Of a stretch of 64,000 nt of DNA, positions 45,917 through 56,932 are shown in pieces. The position numbers and the translations under genes were made by a program. Origin of the DNA: Lepidodermella squamata. Lineage: Eukaryota > Gastrotricha. The notes beneath the pieces were generated by a model, which was not told the DNA's origin, ran no database searches, and saw nothing but the letters and a program-made list of their open reading frames with translations. How positions within the stretch are numbered: the first letter of the stretch is position 1; each line of letters starts with the position of its first letter. The DNA lies in contig JBLDXI010000003.1 of the NCBI GenBank assembly GCA_047495785.1, positions 3,286,001 to 3,350,000 on the forward strand, read 5' to 3'.

Positions 45917-46180
45917 TTAGTTAGCTAATATTACACCCATTGCCGCATTATAGTCGTCACGCTGCTTCGTGGGAAGGGTGCAGCCACAGCAGCCAGATAA
46001 TTTACCACCCTTCGGGCAGCAGATACAGCCTCTTGCTGGCATCGCGTTGACCGGAGCGTCCATTGGGCTGTCATCTGCCTGGAGAGTGTATTCATAGTCG
46101 CCAATCACATTTGCTGAAGTGCCAATGGCGAAAATAGCCAAGGCGAAGAAGAACATTACATGAAAAACGTTCATTTTCAA
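45917..46180 (-). CDS. Small secreted Cys-rich peptide, copy 1
   Basis: 87 aa precursor, single exon. The signal peptide (MNVFHVMFFFALAIFAIGTSA; a Met two codons upstream is also possible) is followed by an acidic pro-like segment (ADDSPMDAP). The Cys pattern is CxCC-P-xGK-xxGCCxC. Six cysteines in about 14 residues suggest a compact disulfide-bonded peptide. Family and role are unknown; a defence, signalling or venom-like peptide are all possible and none is shown by the sequence. The next gene is a tandem paralogue. Confidence 0.65.
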   Translation of the reverse strand: MKMNVFHVMFFFALAIFAIGTSANVIGDYEYTLQADDSPMDAPVNAMPARGCICCPKGGKLSGCCGCTLPTKQRDDYNAAMGVILAN

Positions 46181-47105
46181 CTGCTCAGAGTTTCAGTTTA
46201 ATCAACGGAAAAATTAAACTAGAACTAGAGCCTTTTAATAATGAGCCATTTAAAGTCGCAACATGCACTTGTTTAAAGACAAATCCAGCGGAAATTCCCA
46301 TGGTTTTACACGAAATGTCGATTAAATTTAGTAACACCTAGCGGACACCTGTGCGTGGCGGGCGTGGCACTTGTACATTTGGTTGCACTCGGTTATTTTC
46401 CCATGAACCATTTAGTAGACAAATTACTCAATTTATTCGGTAATTATGCGTGATTTTCGCGTACGATATAGTGAGACCTACCCTGTTTAGCTGATAAAAG
46501 GTCACACGTTAATTAGGTAATTCATGTAATTACATCGAATTTTGGGACAATCTTAGCTATCGAAAGAAAAATGACAATTGGTTTTCTCATGGTAATCACT
46601 TTAAGTTCAGTGAGAATCGGACGATTTTGAAAACGTGGATGCGACATTTTTCGCATTTTTCTCATTTTTTTCCAAAAAAGTCAAAATTTACTAAAAGCTA
46701 CCAATGCCAAAGCTACCAAAGCTACCAATTTCCGTATGCAAATGAGAATCTGCAAATTATTTTCTTTCGTGGAAACATTTTTTCGTTCGCCAAAAAATGA
46801 GGTAAAAAATTTCTGAGTTTTTTAATACTCGGAAACATGGTTTTGTCGAACATCACCCTGCCAAAATAAATGTTGCGCGTGTTTTGCTCTTTTGTCGTTG
46901 CTGTAATACCTTAGATAAGGTGACCGTACTTATGTTTTTATTTAAATGATACATGATAATTCTGAAAGGAGAGACAGCTTTTAGTTTTTTTACACATGAA
47001 AGATAAGTACCCGATGCTTATTATTTTTCGAATAATATGTTGAATAAAGCGCGAAGTTTCTTTATTTTGGCTCACTTGTAATGTTTTTGCTGACTCATAA
47101 CCCAA
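46181..47105. other. Spacer inside the tandem duplication
   Basis: Upstream flank of copy 1 and downstream flank of copy 2 of the peptide gene; no further gene seen. Confidence 0.6.
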
Positions 47106-47336
47106 TTAGCCGACACGGATACGCCGCTTCAAAAAATTGCAGACGCAGCATCCATGTGTTTTACCACTCTTCGGGCAGCAGGCACAAAAGTCTCCCTTTG
47201 ATTGGCCTGGATCGTCCATTGGGCTGTCATCTGCTTGGAGAGTGTACTCACGGTCATCGATCACATTTGCTGAAGTGCCGATGGCGAAAATAGCCAAGAC
47301 GAAGAAGAACATTACATGAAAAACGTTCATTTTCAA
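47106..47336 (-). CDS. Small secreted Cys-rich peptide, copy 2
   Basis: 76 aa precursor. The signal peptide is nearly identical to copy 1, but the mature region has diverged: FCACCPKSGKTHGCCVCNF keeps the Cys pattern, and the C terminus (LKRRIRVG) is basic where copy 1 is neutral. A conserved precursor with a changing mature peptide is typical of rapidly evolving secreted peptides. The C-terminal difference could also reflect a small indel shifting the end of the frame. Function unknown. Confidence 0.6.
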   Translation of the reverse strand: MKMNVFHVMFFFVLAIFAIGTSANVIDDREYTLQADDSPMDDPGQSKGDFCACCPKSGKTHGCCVCNFLKRRIRVG

Positions 47337-48325
47337 CTGCTCAGAGTTTCAGTTTAATCAACGGAAAATTAAACTATGGAACCAGTGCCTCTGAAATAAG
47401 CCTTTTGAGGGCGTAACGTGCACTTGTATAAAGACAAATCCAGCGGAAATTCCCATGGTTACACACGAAAAATCGTTTAAATTCTGTAACACCAAGCGAA
47501 CACCTGTGCGTGGCGGGCGTGGCACTTGCACATTTGGTTGCACTTGGCTATTTTCTCATGAACCATGTAGTAGAAAAATGACTCATTTTATCGGTTATAC
47601 GTGATTTTCGCGAACGAAAATCGTGAGACACTCCCTTTTTCGCTGATAAAAGGTCACACGTTATCCACGTAATTACGTCGACTTATGGGACAAGAGCGTA
47701 TTTTTCCATATTTTTATCCAAACTTTGATTCAATGATTCGAAATTTACTAAAAGCTACCAATGCCATTCCGTATGCAAATGAGCATCTGCAAATAATTTT
47801 CCTTTCATGCAAAATTGAGGCAAAAATCGTCCGTAAAATGGCTTAACTTTGCAAATAAGTAAATCGGACATAGCTTTTACACACAATTGAGATGTAATAA
47901 ATTTCTGAGCTTCCAATACTCGAAAACATGGTTTTGCCTAACATCACCCTGCCAAAATTAAATGTTGCGCTTGTGTCCTTTTGCTCTTTTGTCGTTGCGC
48001 TAATACCTTAGATCCTTTATTCCAGCGGAAATAATGAAGAATCGAAGTTCTTTCTCGCTGATTATTGGTATCGGTCATTGGTTTCATCGATAGGAAACTC
48101 ACATAATTACAAGCACGATAAAGGTGAAGCAGGAAGTGAAGCAGATAAAACAGCGTGACTCTATGCTTAATTATTGGAGAAGCTTAAATTCATAACAATT
48201 CAAGCGTTTGGGAACGTGATAGTGACGTAAACAGCGCAATGATAATGTAAATGAGGTCACGATTAACAGGAGAGTAAACAAAACACCGAAACCTGATAAA
48301 CAAATACACGAATTTATATGAGAAA
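47337..48325. other. Upstream flank of peptide copy 2 and promoter region of threonine dehydrogenase
   Basis: Up to about 48010 it is part of the tandem duplication. Beyond that nothing was recognised. Confidence 0.55.
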
Positions 48326-49342
48326 ATGGCGGCACTGAAAATACTGGTAACAGGTGAATTTTCTACAATTTTCCCTTCTATTTAGTTCTAGTTCTGAGCC
48401 AATACAGGTGGCGAAGGCTTAATCGGCTCGGCCCTAGTCGAAAAATTGCGGCAAAAATACGGCAATACCAACGTGATTTCTTTCGACAACCGGGCGAACC
48501 AATCCAGCTCGGAAAGTTTGTTTATTCAAGGCGATGTTACAGATTACCAATCCTTGGAAAAGGCGGTCAAGGATCATGGTATCACATGGGTCTTCCACAT
48601 GGCTGCGATGTTGTCCCTATGCTGCGAGGCCAACCCTGTTGTAGGGCTCAAAGTCAACGTAGATGGCTTTCACAACTTGATGGAAATCGCAAGAATTCAC
48701 AAGTTGCGAGTTTTCGCTCCATCCTCCTTATTGGCTTTCGGCCCGTCGACGCCTAAAATTATGACACCTGACATCACAATCCAACGGCCTACGTCACTTT
48801 ACGGAGTAACAAAATTACACACCGAATTAATCGGCGAATTTTATCACCGCAAATACGGCGTTGATTTTCGGTGTTTGAGATACCCAGTTGTCATAACGTT
48901 GCTGTCGGATCTTCATCGATCGACCATCGGCTTTGGCGGGGAAATGTTTGCCAAGGCGGTGAAATCTCGGAAAATTCTAGTCGACGTCGCCCCTGGAACT
49001 TGCCTACCCTACGTTTTCATCGATGATTGCGTTGATGGTACGATGCAATTTATGGAGGCCGAAAGCGATAAGTTGACCTTGAGGTGTTATAACATAACGG
49101 CGTTCAGTGTCTCGGCGTCTCAAATTGCGGCCGAAATTCGAAATCACATGCCTGATTTACAGGTCGATTACGAAGAGGATGAGTTGAAGCTGCCGATTAT
49201 TGACGCGCAGGTCAAGTCGATGGACGATTCGAATGCTAGGGAAGACTGGGGTTGGAAACCTTCATTTCTATTACCTGAACTTACTGCAGAAATACTCGCT
49301 AGATACAAGGCTATGGAAAGTGAAAAATCAGAAAATGGATAA
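48326..49342 (+). CDS. TDH: L-threonine 3-dehydrogenase-like extended SDR
   Basis: Join 48326-48353 and 48408-49342; 320 aa. The first exon is only 28 bases and supplies MAALKILVTG; joined, it makes the NAD-binding TGGEGLIGS motif. The active-site YGVTK lies in TSLYGVTKLHTELIGEFYHR, followed by YGVDFRCLRYP and LPYVFIDDCVDGTMQFMEA, all typical of threonine dehydrogenase. The enzyme oxidises L-threonine to 2-amino-3-ketobutyrate with NAD+, normally in mitochondria. No mitochondrial presequence is visible before MAAL, so location is uncertain. The segment after the YP (VVITLLSDLHRSTIGFGGEM) departs from the usual Gly-rich loop, so substrate choice may differ. Confidence 0.82.
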
Positions 49343-50470
49343 TTTGAGATGCTCACAAGCAATGAATAAAATGCCACGCCGCAATAAAATAAATGAATCT
49401 TTGGAAATTTTATGAAAATTCAGTATTAAAAAGTTGAACAAAGGCATGGGGAAAAATCATATATACCTATAATCTGACATCCGAACGGGCTCAAACTAGA
49501 TCAGGTCACCGCACTGGTGGACATTGGACATTTTATGACTCTGAAATCAATGCGAGAGACCAAAATAACCGTCATTATTGGCTAATAAAAAAAATCAAAA
49601 ATCGGGTTTTTAGCAATTGAAATCCCCTCAATTAGGCCTCCTGTAAGTACATATGCGAGGATTAGAATCACGATATGAATTTGTATTGGTACGAAATGAC
49701 CACGATATGAATTTTCCGGTACGAACTTACACTAAATCATCCTAATTAACCGCTTCTCAAAAATTACCTGAATTCACGCTCAGAAAACTGAAAATCATCC
49801 TAATTTATCCCCAATTCCCCAAAAGCATGAATTCTGATACCAAAGATAAATTCATGCCTTCGGATTGGCGATTTTTCTGGTGCATATTATAGATAATTGA
49901 GTCGAATAGAAGAAAATATATTTTTGAGAGGTTTTTTAAGCCTGCATTTTTCAAATAATTCCGTTCTAGGCAAAAAAATGATAAACAACCAACAATGGTA
50001 ATACCGTATCTGTTCCACTACTCGTAGCCCGCAAGGTGGAGGTTCGAAAACATCAAAATGAACGATCCACCAAAATTTATTTTTTGAAATTCTCCAAATT
50101 TCGAGGTTGAAATTTTAGTAGCGCGGACTGTTATAGGAACAAATACGGTAATTTATGAAATTTTAGAAAGCAACCTTTTCTTTTATTAGATGATAATATA
50201 AGTCACTTGGGGAAATTTAATTAAATTAGCATGAATCAATAAGTATGCACGGCGTGGCAAGAGAATTCACAATTTATCACCAGATACCTCGAAATTTTTT
50301 AAAACTGGATAATTACAACTTAAACAGCGATTACATGTCAATCGTTGTCAAGAAAAATATTATAGTCTCGAAATCGTTTTCATGGTATCGATTTTCAATG
50401 AAAATTCAAAGTTGATTCAAAGTGGTTGTTATTATTGCAGGAACCCAGGAAGAAACGCATTTCAGGGCTC
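49343..50470. other. AT-rich intergenic DNA, nothing recognised
   Basis: No ORF, RNA gene or repeat supported. AATAAA-type signals for the preceding gene occur at 49385-49390. Confidence 0.6.
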
Positions 50471-50749
50471 TTAATTGTTTGGTTCATCGGACTCAATCAC
50501 CGTTTCGAGTCCTGTTGCCGGGTCTTCAACAGTCCTACAGCATTTCGACGTTGACCTTGCAGGACAGCGGCTGCAACCTCCACCGAAAGTGATGTAGCTA
50601 TCGTCGTTCGGCTTCCGACGACGATGGCGATGCTCCCTTGGTCGTTTTTCATCCAGCCCAATTTCAGTCGTCGTTTCGTCCTCTTCAGCTAAGCAAATGC
50701 TTACCAACAGCATGGTAGTGAGCATGAAAGCTATAAGATATTGGCCCAT
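50471..50749 (-). CDS. Small secreted peptide with KR sites and four Cys
   Basis: 92 aa from the Met chosen because it starts a clear signal peptide (MGQYLIAFMLTTMLLVSICLA); an upstream in-frame Met at 50794 would bury it. The pro region is acidic (EEDETTTEIGLDE), then KR, a basic RPREHRHRRRK block, and a core GGGCSRCPARSTSKCCRTVE with four cysteines (CxxC ... CC). The layout suggests a processed peptide. No family recognised. Confidence 0.55.
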   Translation of the reverse strand: MGQYLIAFMLTTMLLVSICLAEEDETTTEIGLDEKRPREHRHRRRKPNDDSYITFGGGCSRCPARSTSKCCRTVEDPATGLETVIESDEPNN

Positions 50750-51081
50750 GTTTTCCTCGCTAAATTGAATATCTGGGTCTGCGAAAAGTAACATTCATCC
50801 AGCATGCTGAAATTGACGTTTTATATCCAATAAGGTCCAACACCTGTGAGCTTTCACATATGCTAAAAGAGTTGGATCGAGGTATGCGAACAAAGTTCAT
50901 CCGTGGGAATATACCATATGTGGGTTTTTTTCGTTGAAATTCTAAAACTAGGCAAAACAGTTGTTCTTCACTTCCACTAAAACTAATGAATGGCGTAGCA
51001 AAAAAAACGCAACATGTCAACACGCGATATGATGCATAGAATGAAAAATTCAAAAAATTAATTGATCTCAGATTAAAGATT
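50750..51081. other. Divergent promoter region
   Basis: Spacer between the minus-strand peptide gene and the plus-strand glycosyltransferase-like copy 2; no specific motif recognised. Confidence 0.5.
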
Positions 51082-52449
51082 ATGACAGGGAAATCTAGCG
51101 AAACTAAATGGTTATTTGCCACATTTTTCACCATATTACTAACCGGTTTCACAGCGCTAACGATCTTTGGTTCTCAGAAATCCTGGCAGGCCAATACATG
51201 GCTCCTGAGCAATTCACCGCCGAAAGAATTGAAAGATAAGTTGGAAAACGAGTCGAGACCATTCTGGATCGAAAGCGATAGATTCGTCGTGAATCGGCTG
51301 TGTGATTTTGACCTAGTTACAACGTGCAATTTCACGGAGAAATCGAAACCTCCAGATGCGAAACCGCTGAGGCGTGACGAACTTCACCACCTGCAACGCC
51401 TTCGCAATTCAACTATTTTGATACTGGCTTTCAATCGAGTTCATCACTACGAAGTCGCCCCGCTAGTTAACGCAATTTTCGGCAGAATTTTTGCCGACGT
51501 TTACTTCTGCCTGCCAACGGCAATTAAATCTGAATTTTCGAGGGCTATTCGAGATTTTTATCCAAATTCGACCCGGGAGTTCTCGAGATTTTTCGAAGAT
51601 CGACAGCTGAATCACGTGAATCAAGTCCCAGTTGTACAAGGAGTTGGAGAGACGATTTACAGCTGCTTAAACTCTGCCGTTAAATCGTCGAAATTGCCAA
51701 ATATCAGCGGCGTGTTTTTCGCTCATGACGACGTCCTATTCAGCTATTGGAAGGCGATTTATGACCCAGTTCAACTTGACCTAGATAATAGCTATTCAAC
51801 ATTAGAGATTGACCGAGGTTATTACTACGACGTCGATGTTATCAAGGCTTGTTCTGGCCCTGGCAATTGCACGACACCGTTTTCTTGGAAGCATTTGTTT
51901 CAATACAAGGCCTCAATGAGAAATTTTTATGACGTAAGCAAACTTAATAATAATTAATTATTCTTGAACTATATTTTTTTCCAGGAATTTATTGAACTCT
52001 CAAATAAATCTTCGATTTTTCGTCATGCTCGTAAGAATCTGGAATTGAAGTCAGGCGGAACTCGTCGCATGTCTCATTGCCCGGCGGATTTTTTCTATAT
52101 TTCGCAAACTGATCTACCGACTACGCTAGCCATGTTCGAGATATTGGCTCGGCATAATGTCTTTCAAGAGATTGCCCTTGGCACGACCTTTGCCAGTTTT
52201 GATCCAGGCCGAGCCAGAACGCTGGATAGGCGGCGAATTTTAATGCGAAATTGGAAGAAACGGCATTTAACGCAACGAATTGATTTCAATCAAATAATTG
52301 CGTTGCATCCTTTCAAAATGTCGAAACTGGCCGAATTCGTGAAAAATTCGACTGATTTGTCGAAACGGTTGAAGCAAGAGCGGTCTGAACTATGCGTTTA
52401 TTGTAAATTATACGAATTCACCAAGATGGTTTCTCTAATAAAAGTGTGA
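51082..52449 (+). CDS. Type II membrane protein, glycosyltransferase-like, copy 2
   Basis: Join 51082-51933 and 51985-52449; 438 aa. The start MTGKSSETKWLFATFF gives a short tail and one membrane helix. From the CNFTEKSKPPDAKPLRRDEL region onward it is almost identical to copy 1 (including HDDVLFSYWKAI and CPADFFYISQTDLP), and the 51-base intron differs by only one base. The first 90 residues are much more diverged, with different indels in the stem. The sharp change in identity suggests gene conversion between the inverted copies. Role as for copy 1: probable Golgi transferase, exact family not recognised. Confidence 0.8.
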
Positions 52450-53311
52450 AAGTGAAAGATGAGACATTAATGTTCCATTATTTTCATTGCCTGATTTGAG
52501 CGTCTCCACTCAAACCAGATGAAATATTCCTTGAATCAGATTTGGATGTACTTTAGAACGTCGGATACTGTATCTGTTCACAGCTTTAATAACTCGACAA
52601 AAATGTGAAGCGAATATTGGGACATGAGTGCAATCTTAAAGCTAGCTCTATGGCAACAGCCTTCGTATTGCTCTGATTGTTTATTTCATCAACATATTTC
52701 CTTCGCGCCAAGATCACGTCATTTGAATTTGCTAGGTGTCTGACTTATCCTCGCTGTTTAGTCGTTGGAACCGCCAGAAGTGTTCCCAAATGTCGCCCTA
52801 AATTTGGCGGATTTTTGTTGTTTTTTGAATTTTCAAACTTTCAATTTTGAATTTTAATTAGCTCGGCAAAGGTTTTAGGAATCAGCTGCTAGGGTTTTGT
52901 AAAAATTCTCCAGCAAACTCTTACTCATATGGATGATTGCAGCTCGAAATAGCTCGTGGTTGAAGGTTAACATGTCATTTGAAAAAGTCGAAATTATTTA
53001 TAAATGATTAGTTATCAATTTATTAAATTTCATAAAATAAATACATCATTTGCGTTGTATTTTTGGTACAGCTGGCGAGCTGGATGTTTAGCTTTGAAAT
53101 GAGGGCGTAGATTTTGCTGGTCATTTAACCAGCCCAGTAGTTGCTCTTTCACTGTACGAAAACAACAAACATTCAATATATTAACCCAGGATTTTATTTC
53201 ATCGAATCCTACAAGCATAAATAGATCTCGTTATTCTCAAGCAGAGTGAATTTAATTCAAATACAGTTTATTAGTTCGAGCCGAGATGATGACTGGAGAA
53301 TGCCAGGACAC
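52450..53311. other. Spacer downstream of converging genes
   Basis: No gene supported. It contains AT-rich 3' flank of the broken SK gene. Confidence 0.55.
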
Positions 53312-53594
53312 TCAGTAGGTGTTGTCGCTATCTCCATTCTTCTTGCCGCCCTTCTTGCCACCCTTCTTGGAGACCTTCTTGCCATGGTAGTCGCTGTTGC
53401 TGCTCTTGGAGCTGGCGCTCTTTTCCTTGTAGCTGTCAGAGGCTGAGGACTTCTTGCCCTTTTTGCCGCCCTTCTTCACGGCCTTCTTGCCCTTGGGAGC
53501 ACTGTCCTTCTTGGCGCTGGCACTCTTCTCTTCTTGGGAGCTGGCGGAGACGGAGCCACGGAAGTCGTGGGTGGCACGCTCAGCCGATGCATTA

Positions 53595-54320
53595 GCTATC
53601 CTGAACTATCCTGATGTACCTATCCTTGAAAACTTGATCTTTCGATTCTTGCAACTGTCCGTTGAAACTTATGGCGAGTCGTTTGTTGTAACAAAGCTTC
53701 ACAACCTTGTTCATTATCCGCAGCAAATGCGTGAATACGGACCTGCGCGATTCTACTCGTCTCTTGGCTTCGAGCGAGGTCTCTGTAAAATTGAACCAAA
53801 AAATTACCATAATCCTGTTTCTCAAATTTTTAACTGTGCAAAATATCAATCGAAAAGATTCTTGAATTCGACTGATTCGCTGAAATTGATTGATGGAGGA
53901 AAAGAGAAAAATCTAACCGAATATTTGAGCTACCTTGACGTTTCTGCTTTGAGTCTACCTGAAAGAGCTGTCGTGCGTAATTCGATTCGCTATAAAGGAG
54001 CTTTTTTTGTAATCGGCTCGGCTATTACTACTTCGAAGCCGAGTGTCGGCTGGTTTAATAGTCCCAATCGACCTACTTTTCACCAAATTGAGTGCATTTA
54101 CTCTATTGATGATGACGTTTTTTTCGTTGTTGTTGAACTGACCATCGAGCGCTTCTTCCGCCGCTACTTCTCTTATCATGTAACCGGTGACATGAAAAAA
54201 ATTTCTATAGTTTCATGGAAGGAATTACATGTAAAAAGATCATTTCCAATTATTCCTCACTCCAACGATCACATGCACCTCATTGTTGACTGTTTGCCTC
54301 ACAACCCTCAAGCAATGTAA
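53595..54320 (+). pseudogene. Transposon ORF fragment, C-terminal part
   Basis: An open frame of about 240 codons starts abruptly at the SK junction (AILNYPDVPILENLIFRFLQ). It contains VTKLHNLVHYPQQMREYGPA and FYSSLGFERGLCK, a pattern (K.H.L.H...GP...FE) common to the back part of several metazoan DNA-transposon proteins, and ends with a normal stop. It differs clearly from the P-type transposase at 35-37 kb. The front is missing. I cannot name the superfamily. Confidence 0.6.
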
Positions 54321-54639
54321 ATATAACTGAAAAATCGCGACATTTGAGCTTTGCTAGGCTGCTCTGAAGCCTGATTTTGTTTTATATTCTCGTCGCAATT
54401 GCGATAAATGGACAATAAAATGTGATTACTGGCATTTTGGGCGCGTTTTAATTATTGTAGGCGTGGTTCGGGCGAGGTTGGAATGGTCGCTACAAAATGA
54501 GCAGGGTAGCAACCGACTTTCTACATACTTGCTACAAGGCAACTTGCTCTTTAATGACCTCCAATTTCTTTAGCACGAATAAACTCATTAAATAGCAAGT
54601 ATCGCCAAGAGCATTAAAACTTGCTACCTAGCATGCTAC

Positions 54640-54680
54640 AAAATGAGTTGTTTTTTACACTGTAAAAAACAACTCATTTT
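54640..54680. repeat. 19-bp inverted repeat with 3-base spacer
   Basis: AAAATGAGTTGTTTTTTAC at 54640-54658 pairs exactly with 54662-54680. Related GCTACAAAATGAG words occur at 54491-54505, so it may be an end of a small foldback element. Confidence 0.85.
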
Positions 54681-54733
54681 AGCTATCAACGGAGTGAAGC
54701 AACACGCGAAAATTAAATAAGAAATTGTCTTAC

Positions 54734-55296
54734 CTTTTGAGGGGAAACGGCTACAACAACCGTTACAGCAGCAGCAGCAGCGACGGAAGCAGCTCGATTT
54801 TTAAGGAACGCCACAACGACTTCGCAAGCCTTTCGCAGGCCGAGCGAATTCGGAAACATTTCCCGAATGTCATCTTCCGTCAATGCAAGCATAACGGCCT
54901 CGTACAACTGTTCCCCTATAATAGAAAATATTCGATAAAAATAATTCAATAAAAATTCAGATCAAAATCAGAAAAATTATCGCAATATTTCAATAAATAT
55001 AAAAATAATTCAATTAAAATTCAGATCAAAATCAGAAAAATTATCGCAATATTTCAATAAAAATAAAAATAATACAATTTGAATTTAGAGCAAAATCAGA
55101 AAAATGGGAAGCCGATTTTCCAAGTATTATAATATAAATTTGATTGAATGAAAAAATTTCGAAAAATCATAATTTTCACTACAATAATAAAATAAGGGAG
55201 CGAACCTGCAAATTTAGCCGACAGGCCATCGACGTGATCTTGGTTTGTAATGCCGGCTTCAGTAACGAGCTTGATTGCCTCCGTCAAATAATCCAT
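54734..55296 (-). CDS. SAM-domain-like protein, 5' exons only
   Basis: Complement of join 54734-54915 and 55206-55296, phases consistent; 91 residues, then a consensus donor (GTAAG) with no matching downstream exon on this strand. The N terminus MDYLTEAIKLVTEAG and the segment LTEDDIREMFPNSLGLRKAC with a following helix VVVAFLKNR resemble a sterile alpha motif. An Ala/Val-rich stretch follows. It probably was the front of a transposon gene whose remainder is lost or inverted. Which transposon protein it belonged to is inference. Confidence 0.55.
54942..55105. repeat. Tandem repeat, about 70-base unit, two and a half copies
   Basis: Units share ATTCAGATCAAAATCAGAAA and TTATCGCAATATTTCAATAA. 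They lie in the intron of the SAM-domain gene. The third copy is partial and diverged. Confidence 0.8.
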
Positions 55297-56932
55297 CTTA
55301 ACAAGAATTCTAAGGAAAAAATGTTTGAAAAATTGTGTAAAAAAAGTTGAGCGAGAACAGGGGCGAAGAAGTGGATTGGGCCAGGTAATTTTTTCGCGAG
55401 TTATGGTACCGAGGAGTACGAGCCGTGGGAAAATTCGAAAAAATGGCTAATTTGGCTAGAATAGCCGGGGTTGACTAGGCCTGGATTGGGCCTACAAAAT
55501 TAGGCGGAAAGGTATAAAACTGGAATAGAATGAAAACAGCACTGACTTGAACGAAAAATTTAGAGGCGGTTTTATACCGGTTGGGTAGCGGTTGTAAAAC
55601 ATGGAGGCGACGAGCGGGAGATGTTATAGGCGCTAAAAACTTTGCGTGACGTGCAACGCAGTCAACCACGCAAAGGGAGGCGATGGTGCGTGCCTAGATC
55701 CAGGGTGAGACCCGAGGCGGTGACAACGTCGCGCTGCAGCTGTCAGGTGTTGACGCGGCAAGTTTTGAACGACGGCGTCAACTACGGTTTCAAAGGCTGT
55801 GATCACGCAAGGGCGAATAATAAACAACAACTAGTGTAGCGACAAGCCACAATGCCGCAAAAAATGGGCCGAGTATGCGCAATGAGCCCATAAATCAGCC
55901 TAGCTCAGAAATAACCTGATGATGAACAAAATTAACGCGAAAAAAGTCTTGCGTTTAAGACGAAAGGCGCAAACAACAAAAAAGCCCGCTTTATGCGGGT
56001 CCCCAAAATTAACTGAATTGAAAAGTAAGGATGAATCAAAAATTTCAGCCGATTATTCAAATTCTAACCTAGAACACCCGTTACTTGGAGCCTTATGGTA
56101 AACAAATCAAGCAGAAAAGTTGAAATTAACCAAATTCGCTGCGAGAGATACCAAGCCGTTTTTCCGTGTTCGCCGTGAAATGCCGTTAAATGCCGTTTTA
56201 AACGGCCGTAAAACTCATGAAAAGCGCAATTCAGGCAATATACATTATCAGCGCAATGAAAATCTCACGATTTTCGCCGGCGTTGCAGTCTGTAACTTTT
56301 TTATTGCCGCATAAGTGAAAAATCTAGTAACGCGTTTCTCGTAGTAAAAAAATCTATGAACGCAGCCATCATTAAACGATCTCACAAAAAACGGGTGTTT
56401 CGATGCCAGCCGCGCCGGTCGCCGGCATGACGATACCTGCCCGGTAAAATATAACTCAGCCACGCTAATCAGCCAACGACTGTAATAAAATAACCCTAAT
56501 ATCGTGAAAACCTGACGCTGCTTTTCAAAGATGGTAATTTATCTATGAAAAAGCGACGGCAATGGCTGAAGGCTGAATGGTGATAATTAACCTAGAAACG
56601 AAGCGCGGGTGAAGCGCCAGGCGGTTATTGACTGAACTGAGGCGCCTTCGGTTTGAACGTCAACTTGTGAAACGACAGAAAATTCATGTGCAAACGACGA
56701 GCAAAAAGCGACAAGTGCGCGCAGCGCTCAAATTGTCGCCCGCGCGCACACACTCACGAGTGACCTATTACGCATTATTAAGTTAACAATAAAAATTACT
56801 TCATCATGAGCGACGTGAGTTATCTAATGAGGTACACGCTCAATGGTACGCGCAATTTATTAGCACCTTTGCGCGCTATTCAGGTATCGCGTGAATTGAA
56901 AAGTGAGGTGACGAAGCAAGCAGGTTTTTACA
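55297..56932. other. CpG-rich insert DNA without a supported gene
   Basis: Composition changes here, with many CG dinucleotides (for example GCGCGCAGCGC and CCCGCGCGCACAC near 56715-56750). It may hold the promoter of the minus-strand SAM gene. No convincing ORF. Confidence 0.5.

Larger units (their letters stand above)
45747..48010. repeat. Tandem direct duplication of a peptide gene with flanks
   Basis: About 45747-46915 and 46910-48010 are aligned copies of roughly 1.1 kb. Shared text includes AAGGTGACCGTACTTAT, ACACATGAAAGATA, CACCTGTGCGTGGCGGGCGT and CATCACCCTGCCAAAAT. The unit carries one small Cys-rich peptide gene. Insertions and deletions distinguish the copies. Confidence 0.8.
53595..56932. 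mobile_element. Transposon-derived insert in the inner right SK gene
   Basis: It carries a transposase-like fragment on plus (53595-54320), a hairpin (54640-54680), a SAM-domain exon pair on minus (54734-55296) and a CpG-rich block (about 55560-56770). No matching terminal repeats were found at the two junctions. It may be a composite of two elements or one rearranged element. Confidence 0.55.
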
